DNA from: Mycobacterium sp.
GTDB taxonomy: Bacteria > Actinomycetota > Actinomycetes > Mycobacteriales > Mycobacteriaceae
Assembly: GCA_023264755.1 (NCBI GenBank)
Contig: JAHFVB010000334.1
Location: forward strand, 1-5,899
Direction of reading: 5' to 3'
Length of the DNA: 5,899 nucleotides
The position numbers were made by a program, and so were the translations under genes. Of this stretch, positions 1 to 5,899 are shown piece by piece; position 1 is the first letter of the stretch; each line of letters begins with the position of its first letter. Under the pieces are notes generated by a model. The model was given only the letters and a program-made list of their open reading frames with translations, made no database searches and was not told where the DNA came from.

Positions 1-1399
1 GCATCGCGTCGATCGACACCACTGCCGCAGGCACCATGTAGGCCGGCAGCTTCCCGGCCGCCTTTGCCCGCACGGTGGCCGGGTCGGCGGTCCCGATGAC
101 GTATCCCACCAGCCGCTTGTCGCCGGGCCGGTCCTCGCGAACGATCACCGCGGCTTGTTCGACGCCGTCCAGTGCGGCCAGCGCGGCCTGCACCTCGCCG
201 AGTTCGATGCGGTAGCCGCGGAGCTTGACCTGCTCGTCGGATCGGCCCAGGTAGTCCAGTTGTCCGTCGGCCCGCCAGCGCACCAGGTCTCCGGTGCGGT
301 ACATCCGCGCTCCCGGCCCGCCGAATGGGCAGGCGACGAAGCGCGACGCGGTCAAGCCGGACCGGCCGACGTAACCCACGGCCACTCCGCGCCCGGCCAG
401 ATACAGCTCGCCGACCACTCCCACCGGCACGGGGCGCAACCAGTCGTCGAGCACGAACGTCGCGGTGTTGGGTAGCGGTGATCCGATCGGCACCACCCCC
501 GCCTCGGGAGTCAACGGCGTGCTGACCACGGCGTAGATGGTCGCCTCGGTCGGGCCGTAGGCGTTGACCATCACCCGCACCGCGTCCGTCCAGCGCTCCA
601 CCTGCTCGCTCGGGCAGGCTTCCCCGCCCACCACCAACGTGACCGACTCGAGGCCCGTCGTCGGCAACATCCCAGCCGCGGAAGGGGTTTGGGAAAGCAC
701 GGTCACCTGCTCGGCGAGCAGCAGGGCGTGAAGGTCCTCCGGGGACGTGCCCACCGACTCGGGCACCACCACCAGGCGTCCACCGTGTAGCAGCGCACCC
801 CAGATCTCCCACGCCGATACGTCGAAGACCAACGAGTGCCACTGCGACCACACTTGGCCGGGTCCGGCGGGCAGTTCGGGCGGCAAGGACCCGAGGAACG
901 ACGTCACGTTGCGGTGGGTGACGGCCACCGCCTTCGGCACCCCGGTGGTTCCCGAGGTGTACGTCATGTAGGCCACGTCGTCGGGCACCGGACCGGGCAG
1001 CGGGGTGGGAGGTGCGGCATCGATGCGGGGGTCGTCGACGTCGAGCACCGGCCCGGCGAAGCCCCCGAGCCGGGGCCGCAAGTCGGCCGTCGTGACGGCG
1101 GCAATCGGCTTGGCGTCGTCGAGGATGAACTGGATGCGGTCGTCCGGATGCGCCGAATCGATGGGCAGATACCGCGCCCCGGTCTTCAGCACCGCGAGGA
1201 TCGCCATGATCGCCCCAGCCGATCGGGGTATCAGCAGCGCCACCGACTCACCTGGGCCCGCCCCGTCGGCGGCCAACAGACCTGCCAGCCGGTTCGCGGC
1301 CGCGTCGAGCTCCGCGTAGGTCGTGGAGCGACCCTCGAACGTCAACGCCAACGCGTCCGGCGTGCGCGCCACCTGCGCGGTGAACAAATCCATGATCGT
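1..1399 (-). other. Adenylation domain 2 (A2), C-terminally cut by the window edge
   Basis: Residues 1501-1966. It would activate the next amino acid of the product. Visible motifs: A1 [14 protein letters not shown] (1526-1539), A2 [12 protein letters not shown] (1571-1582), A3 [11 protein letters not shown] (1647-1657), A4 FDVSAWE (1692-1698), A5 [10 protein letters not shown] (1779-1788), A6 [14 protein letters not shown] (1830-1843), A7 YRTGDLV (1867-1873), A8 starting [12 protein letters not shown] (1884-1895), A9 LPAYMVP (1951-1957). The window stops before A10, so the catalytic Lys and the following carrier domain are not seen. Pocket by eye alignment to GrsA: D1693, V1694, W1697, S1736, V1756, G1758, A1780, I1788, Y1789. 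Two core motifs deviate slightly: Ala replaces the Gly that normally ends A3, and IDS replaces IDP in A2. I cannot name the substrate; the pocket differs from A1 at several positions, so a different residue is likely. Confidence 0.95.
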
Positions 1400-4300
1400 C
1401 ACGGGCGTCGGCTCGGGCGTCGTCGACACCGCCCGGTTGGCCCAACCGTCCATCCGGTGGCGCTCGGCCTCGTCGAGCACGTCCACCGACGACACGCGTC
1501 GGGTCGGGTCGGCCACCATGCCCTCGAGTACCAGCCGCAACCGCTCCAGCAACGTCTCGACGGTGCCCGCGTCGAACACGTCGGTGCGGAACTCGACCTC
1601 TCCGCCGATGCCCGCGAGCTCACCGGCGGGACTCCAGCGCTCGGCCAGGGACAGCGTCAAATCCGCTCGGGCGGTACGGGTTTCCACCGGCAACGGGCTG
1701 ATCCGAACGTCGCCCAACACCAGTCCGCCAACCGGGTCGTCGGTGTCCTGCAGGCCGAAGTTCTGCCAGGCCAACAACACCTGCACCAACGGGTTGTGCG
1801 TCTGGGAGCGTGTCGGCTTGAGCCGGTCGACGAGTATCTCGAAGGGCACGTCCTGGTGTTCGAAGGCGGCCACGCTGCGCTTGCGGACCTGTGCGAGCAG
1901 GTCGCGGACCGTCGGATCGCCGGACAGGTCGACCCGCAACACCAGGGTGTTGACGAAGAACCCGATGAGGTCGTCCACGGCCGGGTCGCGGCGTCCGGCG
2001 ATCGGAAAGCCAATGGGCACATCGGAACTGGCGCTGAGCTTCGACAGCAGCACCGCCAGGGCGGCCTGGACCACCATGAAGGTGGTGGCATTGTGATGCT
2101 GGGCCAGCTCGCGGAGCTGCTGTTGCAGCTCGCTCGGCCAGTCCACCCGTACCGTGGCCCCGCGGTAGTCGGCCACCGTCGGATAGGGCCGGTCGGTGGG
2201 CAGCTGCAACCAGTCCGGCAAGCCGGCCAGGGCCTGCTCCCAGAAGGCCAGCTGCGCGCCGATCCGACTCTCGGCGTCGCCGAAGTCGCCCAGTTGCTCC
2301 CGCTGCCACAACGTGTAGTCGACGTACTGCACGGGCAGCGGCGCCCAGCCCGGCGCGCGGCCCTGCTGGCGAGCCTGGTAGGCCTCGGCGAGATCGGACA
2401 CCAACGGGGTGGTCGACCAACCGTCGGCGGCGATGTGGTGTATCACGGCCACCAGCACGTGTTCCCCATCGCCGACCCGGAAGAGCGTGGCCTGCAAGGG
2501 AAGCTCGGCGGCCAAGTCGAACTCGTAATTGCCCGTGTCCGCAATCGCGGCCTCGAGCCGAGCGGCCGGCCATCCGGTGGCGTCGATGACCTGCCATCCG
2601 AATTCGGCGTGTTCGGCGGGCACCACCACCTGCTGTGGGACGCCGTCCGACGCCACGTAGCGGGTGCGGAGACTCTCGTGACGCGTGACCACGTCGGTCA
2701 GCGCCGCCGCCAACGCCTCGACGTCGAGTGCACCGCTCAACCGCAGTGCCACCGCCATGTTGTAGACCGCGGACGGCCCCTCGAACTGGTCGATGAACCA
2801 CAGCCGATTCTGGGCGAACGACAACGGAACCGCCGCCGGGCGCTCCATCGGTACCAGCGGGTCGAGGGCGTCGCCGACGCCACCGATGCGGGGCGCCAAC
2901 TGCGCGACCGTCGGCGACTCGAACAACGCCCGCACCGAAATCCCCGCCCCCAGGGCCTTGTTGACCGCAGCGACCACGCGCATGGCCGACAGCGAATCGC
3001 CACCCAGGTCGAAGAACGAGTCGTCGACGCCGACCCGTTCCACCCCGAGCACCTTGGCGTAGATCCCGGCCAGGATCTCCTCGGTGGGGCCGCTCGGGGC
3101 GCGGTATCCGTCCCCGTCGCGGTACTCCGGGGCGGGCAGCGCGCGCTTGTCCAGTTTGCCGTTGACGGTCACCGGCAACGCGTCGACGACGACGACCGCG
3201 GCCGGCACCATGTACGCGGGCAGTCTTTCGGCCAGCGCGCTGCGCAGCTTGGTCGACTCTGCCGTTCCGACGACGTAACCGACCAGGCGCTTGTCGCCGG
3301 GCCGATCCTCCCTGGCAATCACCGCAGCCTGTTCGACGCCGTCCAGCTCGGCCAGGGCCGCCTGGATCTCGCCCAATTCGACGCGGTGCCCACGGATCTT
3401 GACCTGCTCGTCGGCCCGCCCCAGGTACTCCAACTGCCCATCGGCGCCCCAGCGCACCAGATCGCCGGTGCGGTACATGCGCGTCCCCGGCTGGCCGAAG
3501 GGGCAGGCGACGAACCGCGACGCGGTCAGGTCCGCCCGGCCCACGTACCCGACGCCCACACTGTGGCCGGCTACGTACAGCTCGCCGACTACCTCTGCCC
3601 CGACGGGGCGCAACCACGCGTCGAGCACCAATAGCGCGGACCCGGGCAACGGCGAACCGATCGGTACCGCGCCCGAACCGGGCTCCAACGGCGCACTGGT
3701 CGCCACCCACATCGTGGTCTCGGTCGGACCGTACTCGTTGATCATCACCCGTCCGGGTGCCCACCGGTCCACCAGCTCGGCCGGACAGGCCTCACCGCCC
3801 ACCAGCAGCGTGACCCCATCCAAGCCCTCCGGCGACAACATGCCTGCCGCCGAGGGAGTTTGGCTCAGCACGGTGACCTGCTCGCGAACCAGCAAGGCAT
3901 GCAAGTCTTCTGGTGACCGCCCGATCGCTTCGGGCACCACGGCCAGCCGCGCCCCGCGCAGCAGGGCACCCCAGATCTCCCAGCCGGAGATGTCGAAACT
4001 GTAGGAATGCCATTGCGACCACACCTGGCCCGGCCCGGGAGGTAGGCCCGCCTCGTCCATCGATCCCATCAGGTGGGTGACGTTGTGGTGGGTGATCGCC
4101 ACGCCCTTGGGCACCCCGGTGGTGCCCGAGGTGTAGATGACGTAGGCCAATTCGTCGGCGGCCGGCAGCGGCAGGGCCGTTGCGGGGTAGCTCTCGAGCC
4201 GGGGGTCGGCGACGTCGATGACGGTCAGTTGGCGACCGTGCAGCTGTTCGGTCAGCTCCCCGGTGGTGATGACCGCGATCGGCGCGGCATCGGTGAGCAT

Positions 4301-5899
4301 GAAGTCGATTCGCGTCTCGGGGTGAGCGGGGTCGATCGGCACGTAGGCCGCTCCGGTCTTGAGCACCGCGAGCATCGAGACGATGGCGTCGGCGCACCGG
4401 TCGAACAGCAGCGCCACTCGTTGGCCCGGACCGGCTCCGTGCTCGGCTAGCAACTGCGCCAACCGATTCGACGCCTCGTCGAGCTCGGTGTAGGTCAGCG
4501 TTCGCGCCTCGAAGCTAATTGCCGCGGAATCCCCTGCGGCGGCCACTCGTTGGGCGAACGCCTCGGGTATCGACTGCATTCTCGGCGCCGGCTCCGTCAG
4601 CACCGCCCGATTGCCCCACCGCTCCAGCTGCGCGTGCTCCGCCGGCTCCAGCAGATCCAGGGACGACACCCTGCGGGTGGGATCGGCGATCATCGAATGC
4701 AGTATGCGCCAAAACAGTTCGACCAGCGCGTCTACGCTCGCCGCGTCGAAGACGTCGGTGTCGTGTTCGATGCGCAGGACCAGTTCAACCCCGGGTAGGA
4801 CTTGCACCGAGAGCGGGTAGTGGTTGGCTTCGCGCCGCTCGATGTCGGTGATGGCCAGCCCGTCGACCTCCGAAATGGCACCGGTGTTGATCGGGAAGTT
4901 CTCGTAGACGAAGAAGGTGTCGAACAGTTGGTCGTGTCCGGTGACGCGGTGGGTTTCGCTGAGCGCCAGGTGCTGATGGTCGAGGGTGTGGTTGTGCGAT
5001 CCCTGAAGCTGGGTCAGCAGGTCGGCGAAGGTGGTCGCGGCGGAGACGTTCGCCCGCACCGGAACCGTGTTGATCATCAGGCCGACCATCGAGTCGGCCC
5101 CCGGCAGCTCGGCCGGCCGGCCCGAAACCGCCGAGCCGAAGACGACGTCGTGCTGGCCCGTCAGCATCATCAGCACTTGCGCCCAGGCGGCCTGCAGCAC
5201 CGTGCTGACCGTCGTGTGGCAGGACCGCGCCAGTTCGCCGAGCGCCCGGGTGGTCTGCTCCGATACTGGGAACTGCTCCACTCGGCGCTGGCCCGACTCC
5301 GCCCGACCGGGCCCTCCCACCAGGGTGGGGGTCTCGAATCCGGAGAGCACGTCGCCCCAGGCCGCACGGGCGGCCTCGAGGTCGCGTCCGGTCAGCCAGC
5401 TGACGAAGGTCTTGAACGGCACCGGCGCCGGCAGCCATTGTCCGTAGTAGTTGGCGAACAGTTCCTGCAACAGAATCGGCAGCGACCACCCATCCATGAC
5501 GATGTGGTGGTTGGTCAGCACGAAGCGGTACCGGTCTGCGGCGGTGCGGATCAGCGTCATCCGCACCGGCGTCCCGCGGGTCAGGTCGCAGACCGCGGCG
5601 CGTTCCTCGGTGCATACCCGTTGGACCTGCTCGTCGACATCGGCCCCGGAGTCGAGTTCGACGTACCGCCAAGGGGTTTCGGGATCGGCCGGGATGATTT
5701 GCACCGGTTGATCGAGCTGTTGGTGGAAGCGGGCCACCAGGTTGGGGTGGCGGGTGACGGCCCAGTGCACCGCGCCCTGCAGCCGGTCGACGTCCAGTGG
5801 CCCCGCCAGTCCGATGTCCACCTGCATGGCGTACACGTCGTCGTCGGACCCGGCCGCACTGCTGGCGTGGAACAGGAGGCCCTGCTGCAGTGGGGTCAG
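1..5899 (-). CDS. Multimodular non-ribosomal peptide synthetase, internal fragment (C-A-PCP-C-A), open at both ends
   Basis: One minus-strand frame (codons starting at 5899, 5896 and so on) runs 1966 codons to base 2 without a stop. Residue numbers used throughout count from base 5899. Domain order is C (1-415, N-terminus missing), A (443-926), PCP (932-1006), C (1023-1469), A (1501-1966, C-terminus missing). All core motifs expected in the visible parts are present, including both HHxxxDG sites, the adenylation ATP-binding loops and the GGDSL carrier serine, so the enzyme looks active. It would be a cytosolic assembly-line enzyme making a peptide or lipopeptide. There is no epimerisation, methylation, reductase or thioesterase domain in view; loading and release lie outside. 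I saw no TTA codon, and CTA and TCA are rare, as expected for a high-GC actinobacterium. I do not recognise the exact gene. Similarity in style to mycobacterial NRPSs is from memory. Confidence 0.97.
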   Translation of the reverse strand, partial: MTPLQQGLLFHASSAAGSDDDVYAMQVDIGLAGPLDVDRLQGAVHWAVTRHPNLVARFHQQLDQPVQIIPADPETPWRYVELDSGADVDEQVQRVCTEERAAVCDLTRGTPVRMTLIRTAADRYRFVLTNHHIVMDGWSLPILLQELFANYYGQWLPAPVPFKTFVSWLTGRDLEAARAAWGDVLSGFETPTLVGGPGRAESGQRRVEQFPVSEQTTRALGELARSCHTTVSTVLQAAWAQVLMMLTGQHDVVFGSAVSGRPAELPGADSMVGLMINTVPVRANVSAATTFADLLTQLQGSHNHTLDHQHLALSETHRVTGHDQLFDTFFVYENFPINTGAISEVDGLAITDIERREANHYPLSVQVLPGVELVLRIEHDTDVFDAASVDALVELFWRILHSMIADPTRRVSSLDLLEPAEHAQLERWGNRAVLTEPAPRMQSIPEAFAQRVAAAGDSAAISFEARTLTYTELDEASNRLAQLLAEHGAGPGQRVALLFDRCADAIVSMLAVLKTGAAYVPIDPAHPETRIDFMLTDAAPIAVITTGELTEQLHGRQLTVIDVADPRLESYPATALPLPAADELAYVIYTSGTTGVPKGVAITHHNVTHLMGSMDEAGLPPGPGQVWSQWHSYSFDISGWEIWGALLRGARLAVVPEAIGRSPEDLHALLVREQVTVLSQTPSAAGMLSPEGLDGVTLLVGGEACPAELVDRWAPGRVMINEYGPTETTMWVATSAPLEPGSGAVPIGSPLPGSALLVLDAWLRPVGAEVVGELYVAGHSVGVGYVGRADLTASRFVACPFGQPGTRMYRTGDLVRWGADGQLEYLGRADEQVKIRGHRVELGEIQAALAELDGVEQAAVIAREDRPGDKRLVGYVVGTAESTKLRSALAERLPAYMVPAAVVVVDALPVTVNGKLDKRALPAPEYRDGDGYRAPSGPTEEILAGIYAKVLGVERVGVDDSFFDLGGDSLSAMRVVAAVNKALGAGISVRALFESPTVAQLAPRIGGVGDALDPLVPMERPAAVPLSFAQNRLWFIDQFEGPSAVYNMAVALRLSGALDVEALAAALTDVVTRHESLRTRYVASDGVPQQVVVPAEHAEFGWQVIDATGWPAARLEAAIADTGNYEFDLAAELPLQATLFRVGDGEHVLVAVIHHIAADGWSTTPLVSDLAEAYQARQQGRAPGWAPLPVQYVDYTLWQREQLGDFGDAESRIGAQLAFWEQALAGLPDWLQLPTDRPYPTVADYRGATVRVDWPSELQQQLRELAQHHNATTFMVVQAALAVLLSKLSASSDVPIGFPIAGRRDPAVDDLIGFFVNTLVLRVDLSGDPTVRDLLAQVRKRSVAAFEHQDVPFEILVDRLKPTRSQTHNPLVQVLLAWQNFGLQDTDDPVGGLVLGDVRISPLPVETRTARADLTLSLAERWSPAGELAGIGGEVEFRTDVFDAGTVETLLERLRLVLEGMVADPTRRVSSVDVLDEAERHRMDGWANRAVSTTPEPTPVTIMDLFTAQVARTPDALALTFEGRSTTYAELDAAANRLAGLLAADGAGPGESVALLIPRSAGAIMAILAVLKTGARYLPIDSAHPDDRIQFILDDAKPIAAVTTADLRPRLGGFAGPVLDVDDPRIDAAPPTPLPGPVPDDVAYMTYTSGTTGVPKAVAVTHRNVTSFLGSLPPELPAGPGQVWSQWHSLVFDVSAWEIWGALLHGGRLVVVPESVGTSPEDLHALLLAEQVTVLSQTPSAAGMLPTTGLESVTLVVGGEACPSEQVERWTDAVRVMVNAYGPTEATIYAVVSTPLTPEAGVVPIGSPLPNTATFVLDDWLRPVPVGVVGELYLAGRGVAVGYVGRSGLTASRFVACPFGGPGARMYRTGDLVRWRADGQLDYLGRSDEQVKLRGYRIELGEVQAALAALDGVEQAAVIVREDRPGDKRLVGYVIGTADPATVRAKAAGKLPAYMVPAAVVSIDAM
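2..1576 (-). repeat. Intragenic repeat copy 2 (end of C2, C-A linker and A2)
   Basis: Residues 1442-1966, the partner of the copy at 3176-4750. By eye, identity to copy 1 is about 59% over the first 104 residues of the A domain (61 matches), 82% from just before A4 into the selectivity region (53 of 65), about 65% around A5-A6, and 86% from A7 onward (62 of 72). The homology continues to the window edge and presumably through A10. Confidence 0.9.
1493..2833 (-). other. Condensation domain 2, LCL-like, complete
   Basis: Residues 1023-1469, after a short linker (1007-1022). It joins the chain held on PCP1 to the residue loaded by A2. Core motifs: C1 SFAQNRLWF (1027-1035), C2 RHESLRTRY (1073-1081), C3 HHIAADGWS (1154-1162; catalytic second His at 2435-2437), C4 QYVDYTLWQ (1191-1199), C5 [11 protein letters not shown] (1312-1322), C6 HQDVPFE (1348-1354), with the usual [10 protein letters not shown] after it (1356-1365). 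These are classical LCL signatures, so the donor residue from A1 should be L-configured or achiral, which fits the lack of an epimerisation domain in the A1 module. All catalytic residues are present. A dual condensation/epimerisation domain is unlikely, because the extra HHxxxxxGD-type motif of that class is not seen near the N-terminus. Confidence 0.94.
2882..3106 (-). other. Peptidyl carrier protein (thiolation) domain 1
   Basis: Residues 932-1006, directly after the A10 motif of A1. The carrier site is [17 protein letters not shown] (959-975). Ser969 (bases 2993-2995) is the predicted attachment point for 4'-phosphopantetheine, added by a separate transferase. The domain holds the aminoacyl group from A1 and then the growing chain. 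The length, about 75 residues, is normal, and the helix-like ending [16 protein letters not shown] (990-1005) is typical. Residue after the Ser is Leu, as is usual for carriers that feed a condensation domain; GGDSI is commoner before an epimerisation domain. This agrees with the C domain that follows. Confidence 0.97.
3122..4573 (-). other. Adenylation domain 1 (A1), complete, substrate unassigned
   Basis: Residues 443-926. The domain activates an amino acid as its aminoacyl-adenylate and transfers it to the adjoining carrier domain. Motifs in order: A1 [14 protein letters not shown] (468-481), A2 [12 protein letters not shown] (513-524), A3 [11 protein letters not shown] (589-599), A4 FDISGWE (635-641), A5 [10 protein letters not shown] (721-730), A6 [14 protein letters not shown] (772-785), A7 YRTGDLV (809-815), A8 starting [12 protein letters not shown] (826-837), A9 LPAYMVP (893-899), A10 NGKLDKRAL (913-921; catalytic Lys915). 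Aligned by eye to GrsA, the pocket reads D636, I637, W640, S679, L699, G701, E722, M730, W731, K915. The Asp that binds the alpha-amino group is present, so an alpha-amino acid is expected. The VLSQTPSA segment resembles the VLNQTPSA of threonine-activating domains, but the Glu and the Met/Trp pair do not match a code I know. Substrate left open. Confidence 0.96.
3176..4750 (-). repeat. Intragenic repeat copy 1 (end of C1, C-A linker and A1)
   Basis: Residues 384-908 match residues 1442-1966 of the same protein with a spacing of 1058 residues (3174 bases), the module period. The register is lost only between the A3/A4 region and A5, where copy 1 has one extra residue (about 611-623) and copy 2 gains one (about 1770-1776). 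At DNA level there are shared runs of about 17 bases, for example 3330-3346 against 156-172. This is the normal internal homology of NRPS modules, but the similarity is uneven along the domain. Confidence 0.9.
4655..5899 (-). other. Condensation domain 1, DCL-like, N-terminally cut by the window edge
   Basis: Residues 1-415. The domain forms the peptide bond between the upstream chain and the residue loaded by A1. The window opens inside core motif C1 ([11 protein letters not shown], residues 1-11), so only a few residues of the domain are missing. The catalytic motif C3 is intact as HHIVMDGW (131-138; second His at 5504-5506). C5 reads [12 protein letters not shown] (271-282), C6 begins HQHLALSE (308-315), and [12 protein letters not shown] follows (325-336). 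The TPLQxGLLFH opening and the LFDxxFVYENFP ending match the DCL subtype, which accepts a D-configured C-terminal residue. That predicts an epimerisation domain just upstream, beyond base 5899. It is not an epimerisation domain itself: an adenylation domain follows directly and the HHxxxDG motif continues WS rather than VSWR. Subtype is inferred from motif wording, not from a tree. Confidence 0.9.

Noticed and set aside
836..3634. Plus-strand open frame of 932 codons starting at an ATG
   Set aside because: It lies antisense to a perfectly conserved NRPS reading frame, has a skewed Arg/Gly/His/Gln-rich composition and no family motifs. It is open only because the sense gene avoids TTA, CTA and TCA codons.
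1620..3764. Minus-strand open frame of 714 codons in another register
   Set aside because: Same strand as the synthetase but shifted in frame. It gives low-complexity Arg/Gly-rich sequence, while the true frame gives intact PCP, C and A motifs through the same bases.
3704..3994. A1 as a beta-alanine domain, as in an exochelin-type D-Orn/beta-Ala order
   Set aside because: Beta-alanine pockets I know of shift the acidic residue from position 235 to 236. A1 keeps Asp at 235 (residue 636), which points to an alpha-amino acid. The DCL-then-LCL order alone is not enough to claim exochelin.
4785..5672. Minus-strand open frame of 295 codons
   Set aside because: Out of frame with the condensation domain it overlaps; the in-frame reading carries HHIVMDGW and the other C motifs, so there is no need for a second gene or a frameshift.
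1..5899. Identification as a glycopeptidolipid synthetase (mps/pst)
   Set aside because: The A1 module lacks an epimerisation domain and is followed by an LCL-type C domain. The glycopeptidolipid core needs D residues at the first three positions. Pocket residues also do not match Phe codes.
4655..5899. First condensation-fold domain as an epimerisation domain
   Set aside because: An adenylation domain follows directly, the HHxxxDG motif continues as WS, and the opening [10 protein letters not shown] is that of DCL condensation domains.
1..5899. Promoters, terminators, tRNAs, CRISPR arrays, insertion sequences or attachment sites
   Set aside because: The whole window is coding in one frame with continuous domain structure. 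The only repeats found are the homologous NRPS modules themselves.

Overview
The window lies wholly inside one gene on the minus strand. Read from base 5899 down to base 2, a single frame gives 1966 codons with no stop, and it is open at both edges. It encodes an internal piece of a large, multimodular non-ribosomal peptide synthetase (NRPS). No start codon, stop codon, promoter, terminator, RNA gene or mobile element is visible, and there is no intergenic space. The high GC content, the rarity of A/T-ending codons and the wording of the conserved blocks (for example the [20 protein letters not shown] stretch and a GGDSL carrier site in a long [13 protein letters not shown] context) suggest a mycobacterium or close mycolic-acid relative. 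This is recognition from memory, not a search result.

In protein order (right to left on the map) the layout is: a condensation domain cut inside its first core motif (about 4655-5899); a complete adenylation domain A1 (3122-4573); a peptidyl carrier domain with its phosphopantetheine serine (2882-3106); a second, complete condensation domain (1493-2833); and a second adenylation domain A2 (1-1399) that is cut before its final core motif. This is one whole module (C-A-PCP) plus the C-A part of the next.

How the parts work: A1 activates an amino acid and loads it on the carrier protein. The first C domain joins it to the chain arriving from the preceding module. The second C domain then passes the extended chain to the residue loaded by A2. 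The first C domain has DCL-type wording (acceptor of a D-configured upstream residue) and the second has LCL-type wording. No epimerisation domain lies between them. The inferred order is therefore D-residue, then an L (or achiral) residue from A1, then the A2 residue. I could not assign either substrate with confidence; both pockets keep the Asp that binds the alpha-amino group.

The features most worth following up are the unusual A1 pocket (Glu at the position equivalent to GrsA 322), the stereochemical pattern, which does not fit the glycopeptidolipid synthetases, and the mosaic similarity between A1 and A2. Otherwise this is a well-formed modular NRPS, and I see no sign of an entirely new type of system.
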